Source: Cystobasidium ongulense (taxonomy: Eukaryota > Basidiomycota > Cystobasidiomycetes > Cystobasidiales > Cystobasidiaceae). From it: a stretch of DNA of 64,000 nucleotides. Positions within the stretch are counted from its first letter, which is position 1; the number at the start of each line of letters is the position of its first letter. The translations under genes were made by a program, and so were the position numbers. The notes beneath the pieces were generated by a model. That model searched no databases. It was not told the DNA's origin and saw only the letters and a program-made list of their open reading frames with translations. The stretch is from contig BQUP01000006.1 in NCBI GenBank assembly GCA_022835595.1, positions 1 through 64,000 on the forward strand, given 5' to 3'. Of this stretch, positions 46,492-58,348 are shown piece by piece.

Positions 46492-47015
46492 GATAAGTGG
46501 TTTATTCCGTAGTATTTGGCTAGCTTATGGCCGTTCAAAGATATTCATTGCAATGTATGCGAATACACAAGCATGGCAAAGCTGTGACTTGGCCTTTGTC
46601 TAGACCTCGAGCAGCCTGCCGTGAAGTGGATCATCGGCTAACGCGAGGCCAAGCCTCCAAGCCACCGGTTGTAAAGCTTCGCCGTCCTTCCGTTGAAAGG
46701 TCTCTTGCTGCGCCGCGCCGTGTGCGCTGATCTAGTGCCTCTCGAGATGATCTCTTGGGGGGTTGTGTGTTGGCTTTATGTATGTATCATCGGCCTACAG
46801 ACCCGTGGCTTGGCCCGAAAGCAGTCTGCGGCAGCCGACCGAGTGCTTGCCTGTAAAGCTTGCTCGCTTTGAGCTTAAATTGTATCGCTCAACCCGTCGC
46901 TGGTAAATCGCTGAGGTCATTACCAGTAGCTTCGTGGATTTGGACGCCTCGATTCTACAGATAGATGTTGATCTTCGCATGCACCGTGACTATGTTATAT
47001 TCTTGCGATGGTGCA
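46492..47015. other. Convergent intergenic region
   Basis: 524 bp between the CRB2 and IMP2 stop codons. Frames such as 46527-46730 are Arg-rich shadows without a recognisable product. I see no gene or repeat. Confidence 0.55.
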
Positions 47016-47916
47016 TTACTCGGCGTTGCGCTTGGGGCGGCAGCACAGTGTCGACCCAGCGAAATCTCCAGTGAGGCCAACTGGAGGCAATACGAAAAGC
47101 ATTAGACTGGGACCTGAAATTCGCCGAAGCGTATCGAGCGCCGGAACGTACAGAATTGCTTCAACTTTTCCATCAATGAGGCCAAGGGCGAGCTGAGCAG
47201 AAGTCGAAATCAGAGGAGAAGATTCACAGCTGTCAGGGAACAAGAAAGCTTACGGGTCCAAATGTATTCGAGTCTCTTGAACGTATAGGTTCGTCACCTT
47301 CTACCCAAGCATGACCCTTGGGTACCCGTACTGTTTTATCTTTCCACGGTGGAAGAGTGCGCACAATATCGCCTTCCAATGCCACGATTCTCTTCGTTAC
47401 TAGAACTGGATAGTTGAGGCCTGGAGCCCTGCGTATATCCATTGGGATCAGCTAAAAGCTGAGTGGGCGGGAAGAGTGTCTGTAGCTTACCAGAATGTCA
47501 CTACATCGCCGATTCTGAAGCGATTGCGCAGAGGCGCCAATTTGTTGACCAAAACGACATCTTCATGTAGCATGGACGTGTCAGGATTGAAGGTTGGCTG
47601 CTGGAGAAATGGCATTAGCAAACCCAGGAAAGATTTCATCTTCCAGTCCGCTTGCCTGCATTGATCTGATAAAGTGACAAGAGAGGTCAGCCAGCTTTAT
47701 CAACACAGCAGCAACTCCACGTCTAGCCGCAGCAAGAAGCACACACCTTCCTTCAATCACAACTACACTGCCCAGATGCTGGGTGACGAACGCAACGACG
47801 GGCGCCCAAGCGAGAAGCTGAAGCGAGCGGCCGAGTCGAGGTCGCGCTGTGAGGAAAGCGCTGAATCGCCCGGCGGCGGCCATTGGGCCAGCGATGGCGG
47901 CTTTCGCAGAAGTCAA
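47016..47916 (-). CDS. IMP2: Mitochondrial inner membrane protease subunit 2
   Basis: IMP2 is a type I signal-peptidase-like serine protease facing the intermembrane space, working with IMP1. The N-terminus [20 protein letters not shown] leads to a membrane segment ([19 protein letters not shown]). [19 protein letters not shown] contains the catalytic-Ser motif SMQPT. The Lys region is [20 protein letters not shown], followed by [26 protein letters not shown] and [17 protein letters not shown]. Five introns are needed. The one joining SMQ to PTF (47598-47655) begins GCAAGC on the coding strand and ends CAG, a GC-AG intron; no GT alternative restores the motif. The end of the gene after LYVP is less conserved and its length (about 40 residues more) is open. 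Confidence 0.85.
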
Positions 47917-48089
47917 GTACGATAGTTGTCTTGTGCCGCTGCTTTCACTCCATCATCATCGTCTTCGTCTTCAGTTGTGCGACGTGCGAGCTGGTTGACG
48001 CCTGGAAACACTCGACGTGTGCAGCTTAACGGAGTGACAACACAGCGATATTAACAGCACTGCAAATCTACACCGATACACGCAGTAGC
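47917..48089. promoter_or_regulatory. Bidirectional promoter of IMP2 and the BAR-protein gene
   Basis: 173 bp between divergent ATGs. It includes a stretch of TCATCATCATCGTCTTCGTCTTC (47951-47973) rich in TC. Both core promoters must lie here. Confidence 0.6.
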
Positions 48090-49545
48090 ATGTCGTGGAA
48101 GTGAGTGCATGTCCAACAGCTTGCCGCCGCTCCAGGATCCTGACTGTCTCGCTTCCTTGTCTGCCTCGCGTCATGCACTGCATTGCTGGCCTCTCTCGTC
48201 GAACACTGAACACGACACAACCAATAACGGCCATCTTCTATGCATCACCTCGGCATCGCTATCGACTGCTGCTCCTTGCCTTTGGTAGAAACTTCTCCGC
48301 CAACCTCTCCTCGTTGGGAGGCAATCTTGCCAACAGCGTCCAGGGCATCGACCTGTCCGGCACCTCGAGCAAGCTCACCAAGGGCTTGTCCGAGTTTCAG
48401 CAGACGGTCAAGGAGAGCATTGGGCGAACAGACGAAGACGGGGTGACTGAATTGCCAGAAGGTAGGTTCTTCAGCTTACAGTCTTTGACCGCTGAGAGTG
48501 GCGGCAAGCTCCTCGAGGCCTCGAAGAGAGACAGCAACTGATCTTACTCCTTGGTCCATATAGAGTACAAGGCTCTTGAAAGACGCTGCGACGCTCTCCG
48601 AGATGCACATCAATCTCTCCTGAGAGTAGCTAAGGTCTACTCCACAGAAGCCTATGACTACCCAACCAACATCAACGAGTCCCTCGGCGAAATTGGATCC
48701 AACGTGTCTCATTCTCTGACCTTCTGGGCTAGTCAAGCTACGAAGAATACAGCTCTCCCTAAGATTGAGCCTACCGCAAAGGTCACCGAGCAAAAGAAAA
48801 CCTTGCCTCATGCCTTATCTCGCGCTGCAGCTGGTGGTGAGTACCCGCTTCAACAGTAACTTGTTCCAGCACACGCTCATGTAACCTATCTTTAGCTGCC
48901 CTCGACTTGACTGGAGGGAGCGCAGCGGCCGCCGCTGACACCTCAGCCACATCTCAAGGGGACACTCGCTTGGGTCGCAGTCTGCAAGCCTATGCCGTCG
49001 CCCAAGACAAGATCGGAGCGGCAAGACTAGCACAGGATTCCGCCATCACGAACAACTTCTACAAGCCTTGGACTTCCACCCTGAACAATCAGATCAACGC
49101 AGCTGTGAAAGCTAGACAGCACGTCAAGTCTGCCAGACTGTCCCTTGATGCTGCACGAGCCAAGTATAAACACTTGAGCGGATCAGGTACTGGTACCGCC
49201 AGTTCTGCTGCCGTCTCTAACGCTCAGAAGATTGAGCAAGCTAGACTTGAGGTCGAAGCTGCTGAGGAAATTCTGGTCACGGCTACCGAAGAAGCCATCA
49301 ACCTCATGCGGGCTGTCCTGGATAATGTGAGGACGGCCTCTATTGACAAGTGTTGGAAATGTACTGAAATATACTAACCCCTCATGCTACGCTGCCAGCC
49401 CGACTCCCTTAAGTCCTTGTCTTCTCTTGTCAAAGCTCAGCAAGAATACCACAGCAGAGCAGCAGAAATCCTTGCCGGTATCACTGATACAATCGAAGAA
49501 TCTGCTGTGGCAGCTGAGGTAGACTACAGAAAGAGCAGAAATTAA
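48090..49545 (+). CDS. BAR-domain protein, GVP36-like
   Basis: BAR proteins bind curved membranes; Gvp36 acts in Golgi-to-vacuole traffic and endocytosis. The first exon is only 11 nt (MSW and two bases of Lys, 48090-48100) and joins NFSANLSSLGGNLANSVQGI. The BAR region is helical: EFQQTVKESIGRTDEDGVTE, EYKALERRCDALRDAHQSLL, VAKVYSTEAYDYPTNINESL, LQAYAVAQDKIGAARLAQDS, INAAVKARQHVKSARLSLDA, QARLEVEAAEEILVTATEEA. The last exon has SLSSLVKAQQEYHSRAAEIL and ends VDYRKSRN. The tyrosine-phosphatase or SH3 modules seen in other BAR families are absent. Four introns. An ATG at 48095 in another frame is a decoy that reads into the first intron. Confidence 0.85.
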
Positions 49546-50302
49546 GTAGACTTCATCCCGCTACTTCAATGAGATTTTAAGAAACGGGATCTGTTCGAAC
49601 ACGCGCAGGCATGAGCTGTAATTTGTTCGATTAGGCTGTCTGATTTTGTGCGGCAGGGTATTGAGTGCGACCTAGAGAGTAAACGACCGAAATGTTCCTA
49701 TGGCTCATGCACATATGGACTGGATTCGCACTAGCTCGTGTTGAGCGCCCTCGAGCCCGAGTCAGCATTGTGTCAATCAGCCGATGACTACCTCCTTGCA
49801 TTGATCACTACATTGCGCTAGAAATGAAACTAGAATACACAACTGAAACGGTATTTATTTGTTGATTGAACTTCAGGTTGGAAAAACGCTTTTTGCAGCT
49901 GACGATTTGCGAAACAGAAGGTTGTTGAAACGATGTTTTTGAATAGATCGGACGGTGCAGAAACGTGTATTGTTTAGATAGCTAGGTTTTGGAAGTGGAT
50001 GGCGAACCTCGTTCTGCATCGTTTTGATGAAATGCCCGGTTCAAAAATGCAATGTATGAAAGTCTGGGAATCGTCTGAAAGGATTTCAATTCGATTCGGG
50101 CTATGAGTATAGGGCCAATCTTGAAAGTCCAGCTGTCAAAGCTACGTAAGAAAATGGTGTATGCGGACAATGTTTGATCTAGTTGAAATAGCTGCCGGAT
50201 GAAGCAAAACCTGCTAATGCTGGGGATGCCGGGTAGAATGAGAGAAAAATTATGATAGCCAGCAGAATAGAGGCTTGGCGAGATGTTGAAGAAAGTTACT
50301 TT
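49546..50302. other. Convergent intergenic region
   Basis: 757 bp between the BAR-protein and WHI3 stop codons. An AT-rich centre (49840-50120) has no coding signal. It must hold both 3' untranslated regions; WHI3-type genes often have long ones. No repeat or RNA gene seen. Confidence 0.55.
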
Positions 50303-53300
50303 TCAAGGCCTTAGCGCAAAGGGAGAGAATTTCGAGCCTAGACCACTTGCGGGTGACGTTGCTCTTCTTTCAAGAGCGTGTCGCTGATTAGACATTTGAT
50401 GGAAGTTGCCCTGGTGCTGAGGATATCCTTGTTGGGCCATGTGAAAGGCTTGTTGCGAAGCAGGTGGACTGTTGTAGTCGCCAAGATGTTGCGAGTAGCC
50501 TTGTCCAGGATTATAATGGGTCGGGTGAGTCGACAAAGTTGGCGCTGGCCCTTGCGCCTGTGGAGCAAGAGATGTAGGCGAGCCATAGTAGTTTGACTGA
50601 TTATAGGCATCGCTTGCAAAATACCCGGGAGACAAAGGTGTTGGCGAGTCGGGGCCATTTGATCCAGAAACCCTTACGCCTAAAGGATTCTTGCTGTAAG
50701 CAAGCCGGATCCCGCCCTTCACTAAACCGCCAAGAGTGTGACCATAGATTTCGTTAAGAGCCCTTGTCGCATGTTGCGTATCTTCAAACTCGATGAAGCA
50801 CATGGGACTACAGTAAATGTCAGAGAGGCATGGGCGGTACTTCAGAAAAGAGGGAGCTTACCCTTGACTCTTGTGACGATAAGACATTCTTCTAAACCCG
50901 GGGCATCGTGCAAAGACATTTCGAAGGGCATCCTCGAGCTGACTAGCGCTGGCACTACCGGCGAGGCTAGGAAGGGACGATGGCAGGCCTCCGACATACA
51001 ACGTCGAGATAGGTGTATTGTCGTCAGCTCGGTTTTGCGTCCTGGGCTGCCGAAATTCAGTGAAGGTAGGAGAAACAACATCTGGCGAGTCAAACCGCCT
51101 TGAAACGGCACCTAATGAGATCGTAGCGCTGGTCGGTGTAGTGGAGTTCGGCCCGTGAAGGTTGTTGTAGAGTTGTTCGTGGTAAGCCCTTTGCGCGCCG
51201 GACGGCTCATGTGCTGCAAGCGGCTGCAAAAACCCATCACTGTCATGATGGCCATTCATGCTCAGCTGGCTATAGTCTTCGTTTAGGTATACATGACCGC
51301 CTAAAGAGCCGGTGGAGACAGCTGGTGACTTGGATGGAAGTGCTGCAGGAGGAGGCTGACGTCTTCTGCTCTGCTCCCTTGAGGCGGTGGAGTATGCCGA
51401 TGCGCCAAAGCCAGGCGTAGGGTCTGGTAGAGGGAAACTGGCGTCCTCTTGATCATCTATCTCTTGCAATAGACTTTTGCCAAAGTTGGAAGTTCCTGAT
51501 ACGAGTCTGTGCCGAGTTGCATCGCCCGCAGCCGATGACTGTATAGCGGATGGCGGATCGGATGAAGCTCCAGTAGCCGCAGATGACGAGGAAAAGCGTC
51601 GATCCGCGTTGGCTGGCACTGGTGGCTCTGATGGAACTGAATGGAACGCTTCGTAGGCTGCATCAGGCCAATTAGATTTGCGCGTTGCAGGCTCGTTCCT
51701 TGTTTCTGGCACCCGTTCGCGTTCAGCATATTCTGCCTCGGTGGGATAATTGGAGCGCATGTCGTATTGCTGCCCAGTGGCAGCTGCTGCTGCCATCCGT
51801 GCGTGCCATTCCCTTTGCCTTTCTCGCTCGGCCAGCCTGTCCAATGCACTTGCGCCTTCGCATTGTAGTGGCAGAGTGGACTCCAGAGCCAGACTTGATA
51901 GAGAAGATCCTTGAATTTCTGTGCCACTTCTTTTGACGTGCAAATTCTTTTTGGCCATTTCAGCTTTAAGGACGCAGCCTTTTTCTGGATCGATCTTCCG
52001 GCCGGACAGCACATCGCGAGCAACTATTGCATCGTCTTTTGACCGAAACTTTGCGAAACCGATGATCTGCTTCTTGTTAGTTGTGTTGGCCAGACTTGCT
52101 GTAGAAGCGGTGGCAGTGAGAGCAGCCGCCGCTAGAGCGGAGCTAACGCGTTGTGCATTGTCGATTTGACCATGAGGCCCAGATCCATTCCCGTTACCGA
52201 TTGCAGCTGCATGGAACGTTTCCTCGTACAAAGAGTTATTGAGATGATCGTAACTAGAACCTCCAGAGGATGCCACGCCCGAACCATAGCCGTGCCTTGG
52301 ATCTAAAGCGGGCGGGGGTGGTGGGGCGCTGAAGGCCGGCAATGTGGCCGCTATAGCAGAGACTGCAGCAGCAGCAGCAGCGTCTCGTTCCCTTGCAGCA
52401 GCAGTAGAAGCTGGTATCTTCAATGTGGCAGCCTCGAAGCCGCGAGCAAAGAGGAACATATTTTGAAATTCACGTTCCTGGATATCTTCAGGGAATCCAA
52501 CCACAAAACTAAGCAGGAGAGGGAACGTTAGAGCCCATCTATTGCTTCATTGCGTACCGAAGGACTCACATTGTGCAGATCTCCTCGTTGCCGGCTGTCG
52601 ACACATCGGAGACAGAAGGTGGGCCGTATCCATAGAGGCCGGCGTCAAAACCCTCGCTGCTTCTAGCAACTGGCATGCCACGAAGCGCAGAAGGAGCGCC
52701 TCTCGGATAGACTGATGTATTGACGGCAGATGCTGTTGTAGTATATTGGCCTGCATGCCTGCCGTACCTTTGATCACCACAAGCATATGTTGTAGTATGA
52801 GCCGGGCCTCCGCTAGTGAGCGAAGATTCGACGTGCTCGTGCATGACTTGCTGTGACTGTGTCCATTGTGCTTGCGCTTGGAGAACGGACTGCGGTAGAT
52901 TCGAGGAGCCGAAGCCACCACCACCCTGGACAGGCGCGCTAGGCATCGCTAGAGCTTCATCTTCGCTCCATGACCTTTGGCGTTCGGCTTCAGCCTCTCG
53001 AAACCGGTCTGAAGGCAAATTATGATCATGAGCGTTGCTTTGACTTCCATTCTGTAGTGCAAGTAAAGCTCCAGACTGTAGTTGCCCATGCGACGGTGCG
53101 TAGCCTGAGAAGTAACCAGTATCGCCCGACGACGAGGAAGTTATTGATATATCGAATTGACTCCGGTGCTGTGCCTCCTGATACTGAGGCTGGAATGCTG
53201 ACTGCTCGCTTCCTGGTTGTGACTTCGCTACGCGGGTGGAAGTACTCTGTAACGAGGTGGCTTTGGACAAGTCACCGAGCTTGCCTGGCAAGGTGGCAGC

Positions 53301-54680
53301 ATTGGCTGATGGACTGAAGGGCTGTACTAAAGGGCTTAGGGGGCTAAATCCAGCCATGCCGCCTCCTGGAGTCGCCGGCGAAGATGATGAAGACAGCTTG
53401 GCCAAATTAGTGGATGAGGAAGAGCCTTGAGACAAAGATATAGAAGCTGCATTCCCTGTGTTTGATGACGTTGTCTTGGGTTGATCACTTGAGCGCGACG
53501 ACGCATAAGAAGACTGAGAATCACGGCGGTCCATGTCTACCGCTGTAGGGGTAGTTGCCTGCGACGTTGAGACAAGCTGTTGTGCTGTAGCGCTCGCGGG
53601 TTGTGATGGTCTGGACAGCGAGATTATCGACGCGGACGTTACCCCGCTCGACTGCTTTGTGGCCGACTTGCCTGACGGTGCAAGCAAGTCGTCCGTGTGC
53701 TTCCATGGATCTTCGCTCTTCTGATTTGCGAGCCTAGATTCTTCCTTTTGCTGCTGAATGACAGCTGAAACGGGAGGGAAGGGGTAACCAGGTTCGCTAA
53801 GCGACTGTTTCTGCTTTGCCGCCTGCTCAGTCTGACTAAGCGCTGCAGTTAGCGGTGTTTCGTACGGTCCGCCATCTGCGGATGAGCTTGAAAGGAGCGA
53901 AGACGATGAAGAAGAGGAAGAGGTAGAACGATCTCGATGTTCGCTTGAGCCTGCCGGACTTGCTTCTTGTACTTGCGTTAGTGGTTTGACATCGGAGACT
54001 GTATCGGAGGAAGAGTTGCTTGTTCCGCTCGTGTGGAAATTAGCGACATTAAGGTCACTATTTCTACTACTTTGATTTCCCTCTCGCGTGGGCTTGTGTT
54101 CATTTTGCTTTTGCAAAATGCTAGGTTCGATAATCGGACGTGACTGTATATGATGGTGTTCAGTCGCAACGACCTTTGAGTCTTCCTCAGGTATATAAGG
54201 ACTAGATCTTATGAACGTGTGATCATTGCCTTTATCGGCATTCGACAGTGGTGATTCATAAGACTGGTTAGCCCATGAAGGTGAGAAAGCTGTCGGAGAG
54301 GCAACAGACGAAGAGGCACTTGTCATAGAAGAGATGGTAGAGTACGTAGTGCTTGAAGATGTATTGGTACGAATTGAGGGTTTGCGCGTGTATTGAGCTT
54401 GATCGGAAGGTGGTTGATGTTGGTAAAATGGCTGATGCTGTTGCTGCTGTTGATACTGATACGAATTTTGATGTTGTTGATTGTGCTGATGATCCACCAC
54501 TGAATGTTGTAGATCTTGGCCTTGTGGATATTGCTGATGATGTTGCTGTTGCGCGTTGTGATAGTGTTGCAGATGAATGGGAATGTTCGAGAATGGCGAT
54601 TCAGAACCATTGTAGCTATTTTGATGCTGGAAATGGTTTGGCTGTGCCCCTTGCTGCTGCTGTTGCAGTCGTTGGTCCAT
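50303..54680 (-). CDS. WHI3: WHI3/SCW1-type RNA-binding protein
   Basis: Whi3/Scw1 proteins bind mRNAs, including G1 cyclin messages, and control cell size, polarity and wall integrity in cytoplasmic condensates. The N-terminal 130 residues are Gln/His/Asn-rich (runs of 5 Gln and many His), a prion-like region. A long Ser/Thr/Gln-rich segment follows. RRM 1 begins IFVVGFPEDIQEREFQNMFL (just after an intron near 52510-52569) and ends KQIIGFAKFRSKDDAIVARD, VLSGRKIDPEKG, VLKAEMAKKNLHVKR. It is split by an insert of about 112 residues rich in Ala, Gly and Pro (52076-52411). The C-terminal RRM is the best conserved part: ISTLYVGGLPSS, CPGFRRMSYRHKSQGP, MCFIEFEDTQHATRALNEIY, GHTLGGLVKGGIRLAYSKNP, LGVR. 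The tail is Tyr/Gln-rich. Two introns only, unusual here for a gene of 1,400 codons. Confidence 0.9.
52076..52411 (-). other. Low-complexity insert splitting the first RRM of WHI3
   Basis: About 112 residues (runs of Ala, PPPPP, Gly/Ser/Asn) lie between KIP, at the end of the first half of the RRM, and KKQIIGFAKF, which is its RNP1-containing half. The flanking halves together make one complete RRM, and the frame is open throughout, so this is a coding insert and not an intron. Confidence 0.75.
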
Positions 54681-57600
54681 GACTTTTAAAGTTGTGGTAG
54701 GCCCCGAATGTCCGGCTGCTCAATGTGCGATCTTTGTGAAACAAGTCGACTGCTGACTGTCGTTTACTACGTTCAATTCAGGCCTAGCGAAAACGGAGGC
54801 AAGAGTGGAATTGATTCTAGAACGAGAGCGAACAGATTGACTTGTCTTCCTTTGAATAGGTTCGCTGACGGAGCTCTCGGTAGCGGCTTGATCAAACGCC
54901 AGCCCTCAAGCCCGCAACGCCAGAGCGCTTGGTTGTTTTGAAGGTTGCAAGCGGAGGAGCCTCAAGCGAATGAGTCCTCTTTCCTTCTCTTGTCTCTTGC
55001 GACAGCAATCTATTGATAGGTAATTTGTGCATATTGACATTGTTGTGTCAGGTGAAGTTTCGAAGATGGATGACCAAGAACGTTTCCAGAGGGGTGTATG
55101 ATAAGCAGACGGATTACGCATGGACGCATGGGCGGAGTATAGTAGATGATTTAACAGGGAGGGTGTAGGTGAACAAATGGTCAGCTCTGCTACGTGGAAT
55201 CAGGAGTATCTAGGTCACTCGAGTTGGGTGAAGAAGTATGAGGAGGATATGAGAAGCTTCCTGCATAAACGGACAACTGGCCGCATGCCCAGTGTGCACA
55301 AAACGCAGCGGCGGTAGAGCAGACCGACCGCCAGAAATAGTGTTGCAAGGAAAGAGTAGAAGCAGGAGGCACAGAACAGCAAAGCTCTACAGCTTGCTCT
55401 GGTCTGGCGAGATTGGCTCCATCAAGGCAGACTTGTCTGTCACGGTAACTCAAGCACAGCAATTTGTCTTGTCGAGTTCTTTCGACTTCTAAGCTGTCGT
55501 GCCCATGCTCGTGTTGACCCGTCCCTGCAGGCGTGCCGCTTTCCCTTAAGGAAGAAGGATGGAAGTACCGCCGTCTGCTGTACCCTCGACTACCTTGCTC
55601 CTGCTAAGGTCTGCTCTCGTGCTATCGTTGCCGGAAAGGCTGGTGAATTGCAGAAGTCTGCCAGTGCAGTCAATCCATTGCCGCCCAGCTACTCGCTTGT
55701 TCTGTTCGTGATCCGAGCGGAAGCAATGCAGCTAAAGCAGAGCAGACCAGACCACCGTCCTGTAGACTGCAGCATGCGCTTGCGCCTTGCTTGCAGCATT
55801 AGGTCCGGCGTCCGCTTGCATGGCTGCGTGCACATCGTGAGCCAATCGACTTCTCGCGGCCGCGCATAGCAGGCACGCCAGGCCATAAAGAGCTCAAGAT
55901 TGGGTTTGGAGGAAGGAGGTGCGACGGGTGTGGATCAGGGCTTTCTTGAATGCTTACCTTTTGTTTGATATCTATACTACTCGCACTTCTCTCCCTGAAA
56001 GCGACGGTCGCAAGACTCTATCCTCCGTCGCGAGCAAGTTGGAACTGGAAAGCTTCTGTCTCTGTTGAGCTTTTTTCCTCAAAGAATGACGGGATGATCC
56101 ACCAAACGATAGTACTCCTCCTACTTCCTAGCTGCTCTCCCCTAACTCTCAAGATTGAAACGACGAGTCGTATATATCTCGCGTTGGGTTTCAAGCCAAG
56201 CTCCTGATGGTTGCCGCTCTTTTTCTTCTTTCCCTCCCTTTGCTGCTGGTGTGCAATCCCGTCGCTTCGGCGGTTTGATTTCACTATCGTTTTGTATCCT
56301 TTCTTCGGGAATTCAAGTCGGTAGACAGCCAAACGTGCACGTCAACACTCTCACAGAGGACTCGAAGCTTCTTCAACTCTTTCTGACAGCCGGATGATGG
56401 ACCGGTTGGCGACTCTTCCCCGGTCTTTTTGGTCCTCTGCGTTGGACTTTTTGGGGCTGGCGGACAGACGGTCTTTTGAAAGTTTGATGCGCTGTGGCTG
56501 AAGAGAATGCAGAAAGTGGAGGGGGTGCGGTACAGAAGCGCACAAGCGACGTACGCTGCTCTGATGATGGTGATGGGTTCTTCTTTCTGAGGCAGCGGCA
56601 GCCTAAATAGCGTGGTGTACGAATCACGCCACTGGAAAACACTAACAAAAATCTCGGCTTTTGCACGGCCAGGTGTTTATTAACTATTCCTCCTCCGGTA
56701 AAACTGGAAGCCTTCGGCCAGCTTTATTGATTAATTCACGGCAGGCACTGTTGATTACCCTTTGGCTTGTTGACTTCTTCAAATTCGCGTTATGCCGATG
56801 GGTGTTCAAGTGCCACGGTGAAAGTCACGTAGGATGTGAATCGTAAGGACCCGATTTATCGTCACTGCTACACTTGGTTACCTTCCCTTCCTTTCTGCTG
56901 ACGGCTTTGTTTTGTGCTCTGTGGAAAGCAGGCTTCCAGTCTTTAAAGCATTCCAGACGGCAGCCGGCAGACAGCAAGAGGCTAGGCATCAGCGATGTAT
57001 GCACGTGTAACAAGAAGAAGAGCTGGAGTACAGCCAGCAATCCTCCTTACTCACAGTCTTTGCACGCTGTACGCTTCTTCGAGTCCGGAGCACGGCTACT
57101 GCAGACTGCGCGTCGAGCGAGTCGAGTTCGTTCCAGGATGCGTTTCAAGCAGACAGAAGATGGAGCTCAAGAGTAATGATGCAGACGCTTCAGACAGTTC
57201 AGAGCAGGGCAGAGTTAAGTGGGGTGATGTGGTGAAGTTGGACAAGAGCAGAGAAAGGCCAGACAAAGCGCACGGGTGTCGCCGTCTCTAATTGTAACAG
57301 CTGCTGGCAGGCAAATGCAGGCGTCGTGGGTAATGGTGACATCGGACTTGACAGACAGGCATCTCGAGGCATCCACCGATGGACAGCGGGTGCACCTAGC
57401 ACACCCACCCTCCTCATGTCTACGTACGCATTACCTTCCCCCAGCAGCTGGCTCAGTCCCACTCGCGCCTCGCATCTGGCTCGCTGCCCAAACATGATGC
57501 ATTGAAGACACCAGTGTATGAAAACAGGACACACCCAAGCTGCAGAACTATCGCTTACCCGCCGCACTACATGCATTCTGTTCTCTCCAACTGTCCCGCT

Positions 57601-58348
57601 CCATACAGCTCTCTCCTCCTCACTCACTCACTCACATAGCCTTGCGAGCTCCAGAACGACACGTCGTTGACCAAAGCTTGACGCTGTGGCCTCGCGCTCG
57701 TCACGTCGTACGACTCCGTTCCCTTCCCTTCTCGTATACTGTATATCTAGCGTGAATGGGAACTTCCTTCCCGGAACCTTGCATTTGAAAGAGTGGCAGT
57801 TCTCCTACTTCCAGCCTTGGCAAAGGCGACACAGCAGTCTCTGGCTGCCGACGGGTTTCCTGCTCAAGTGTTGAATCCATTGCGCAGAAAACATTGATAT
57901 GGTGATTGTCTAGTGTACAACAGCTAGTCCTGCTTTGACGCCTAAGGCGAGTATGATGGCTAATCCAATTGTCTGCACTATTCCCGCCTCTATACCCTAT
58001 CTGGGACAATATTGCTCTGCTAAGAAATTCCCTGCTATATGAGCGTCTGTCCAAGTATCCCAGTTCTGTATCCCTCGCATAACAATTGTGAGTGTCTCGA
58101 AGGCTACCACAAACTCTCTGCAAGCAATTCTATAGTTTAAAAAAGTCTAAAAAGCGGTCGTATATGTCGTAAAATAGTAGTCGTATCCTGATCAGTCAAT
58201 ACCTCCACGTTATCTCAAGAGGTTCATATAGGTACCAGGGAAATTGGATCAGCCTGGCACTTATTGGCACTTATGGATCAATGCTCTCTTGAGGGAGCAA
58301 ATGATATTTTTAAAGGCAACTGATTGCCTAGTTCTTCTTCTCCTTCAA
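54681..58348. other. 3.7-kb stretch without a supported gene, upstream of WHI3
   Basis: This is by far the longest gap in the window; most others are under 0.8 kb. Open frames are short on both strands and none is recognisable. Pyrimidine-rich tracts occur at about 56215-56250 and 57600-57640 (the latter with CTCACTCACTCACTCA). The left part probably holds a long WHI3 leader, perhaps with introns and upstream ORFs. The right part adjoins the 3' end of the P450 gene. Non-coding RNA genes or a fast-evolving small gene cannot be excluded. I see no transposon ends or long repeats, and no tRNA. Confidence 0.5.
57626..57641. repeat. Short CTCA repeat
   Basis: CTCACTCACTCACTCAC, about four units, in the long gap between WHI3 and the P450 gene. 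Confidence 0.7.

Noticed and set aside
57600-58340. A tRNA or small RNA gene in the gap near the P450
   Set aside because: I could not form a cloverleaf with conserved A and B boxes anywhere in the larger gaps by eye.
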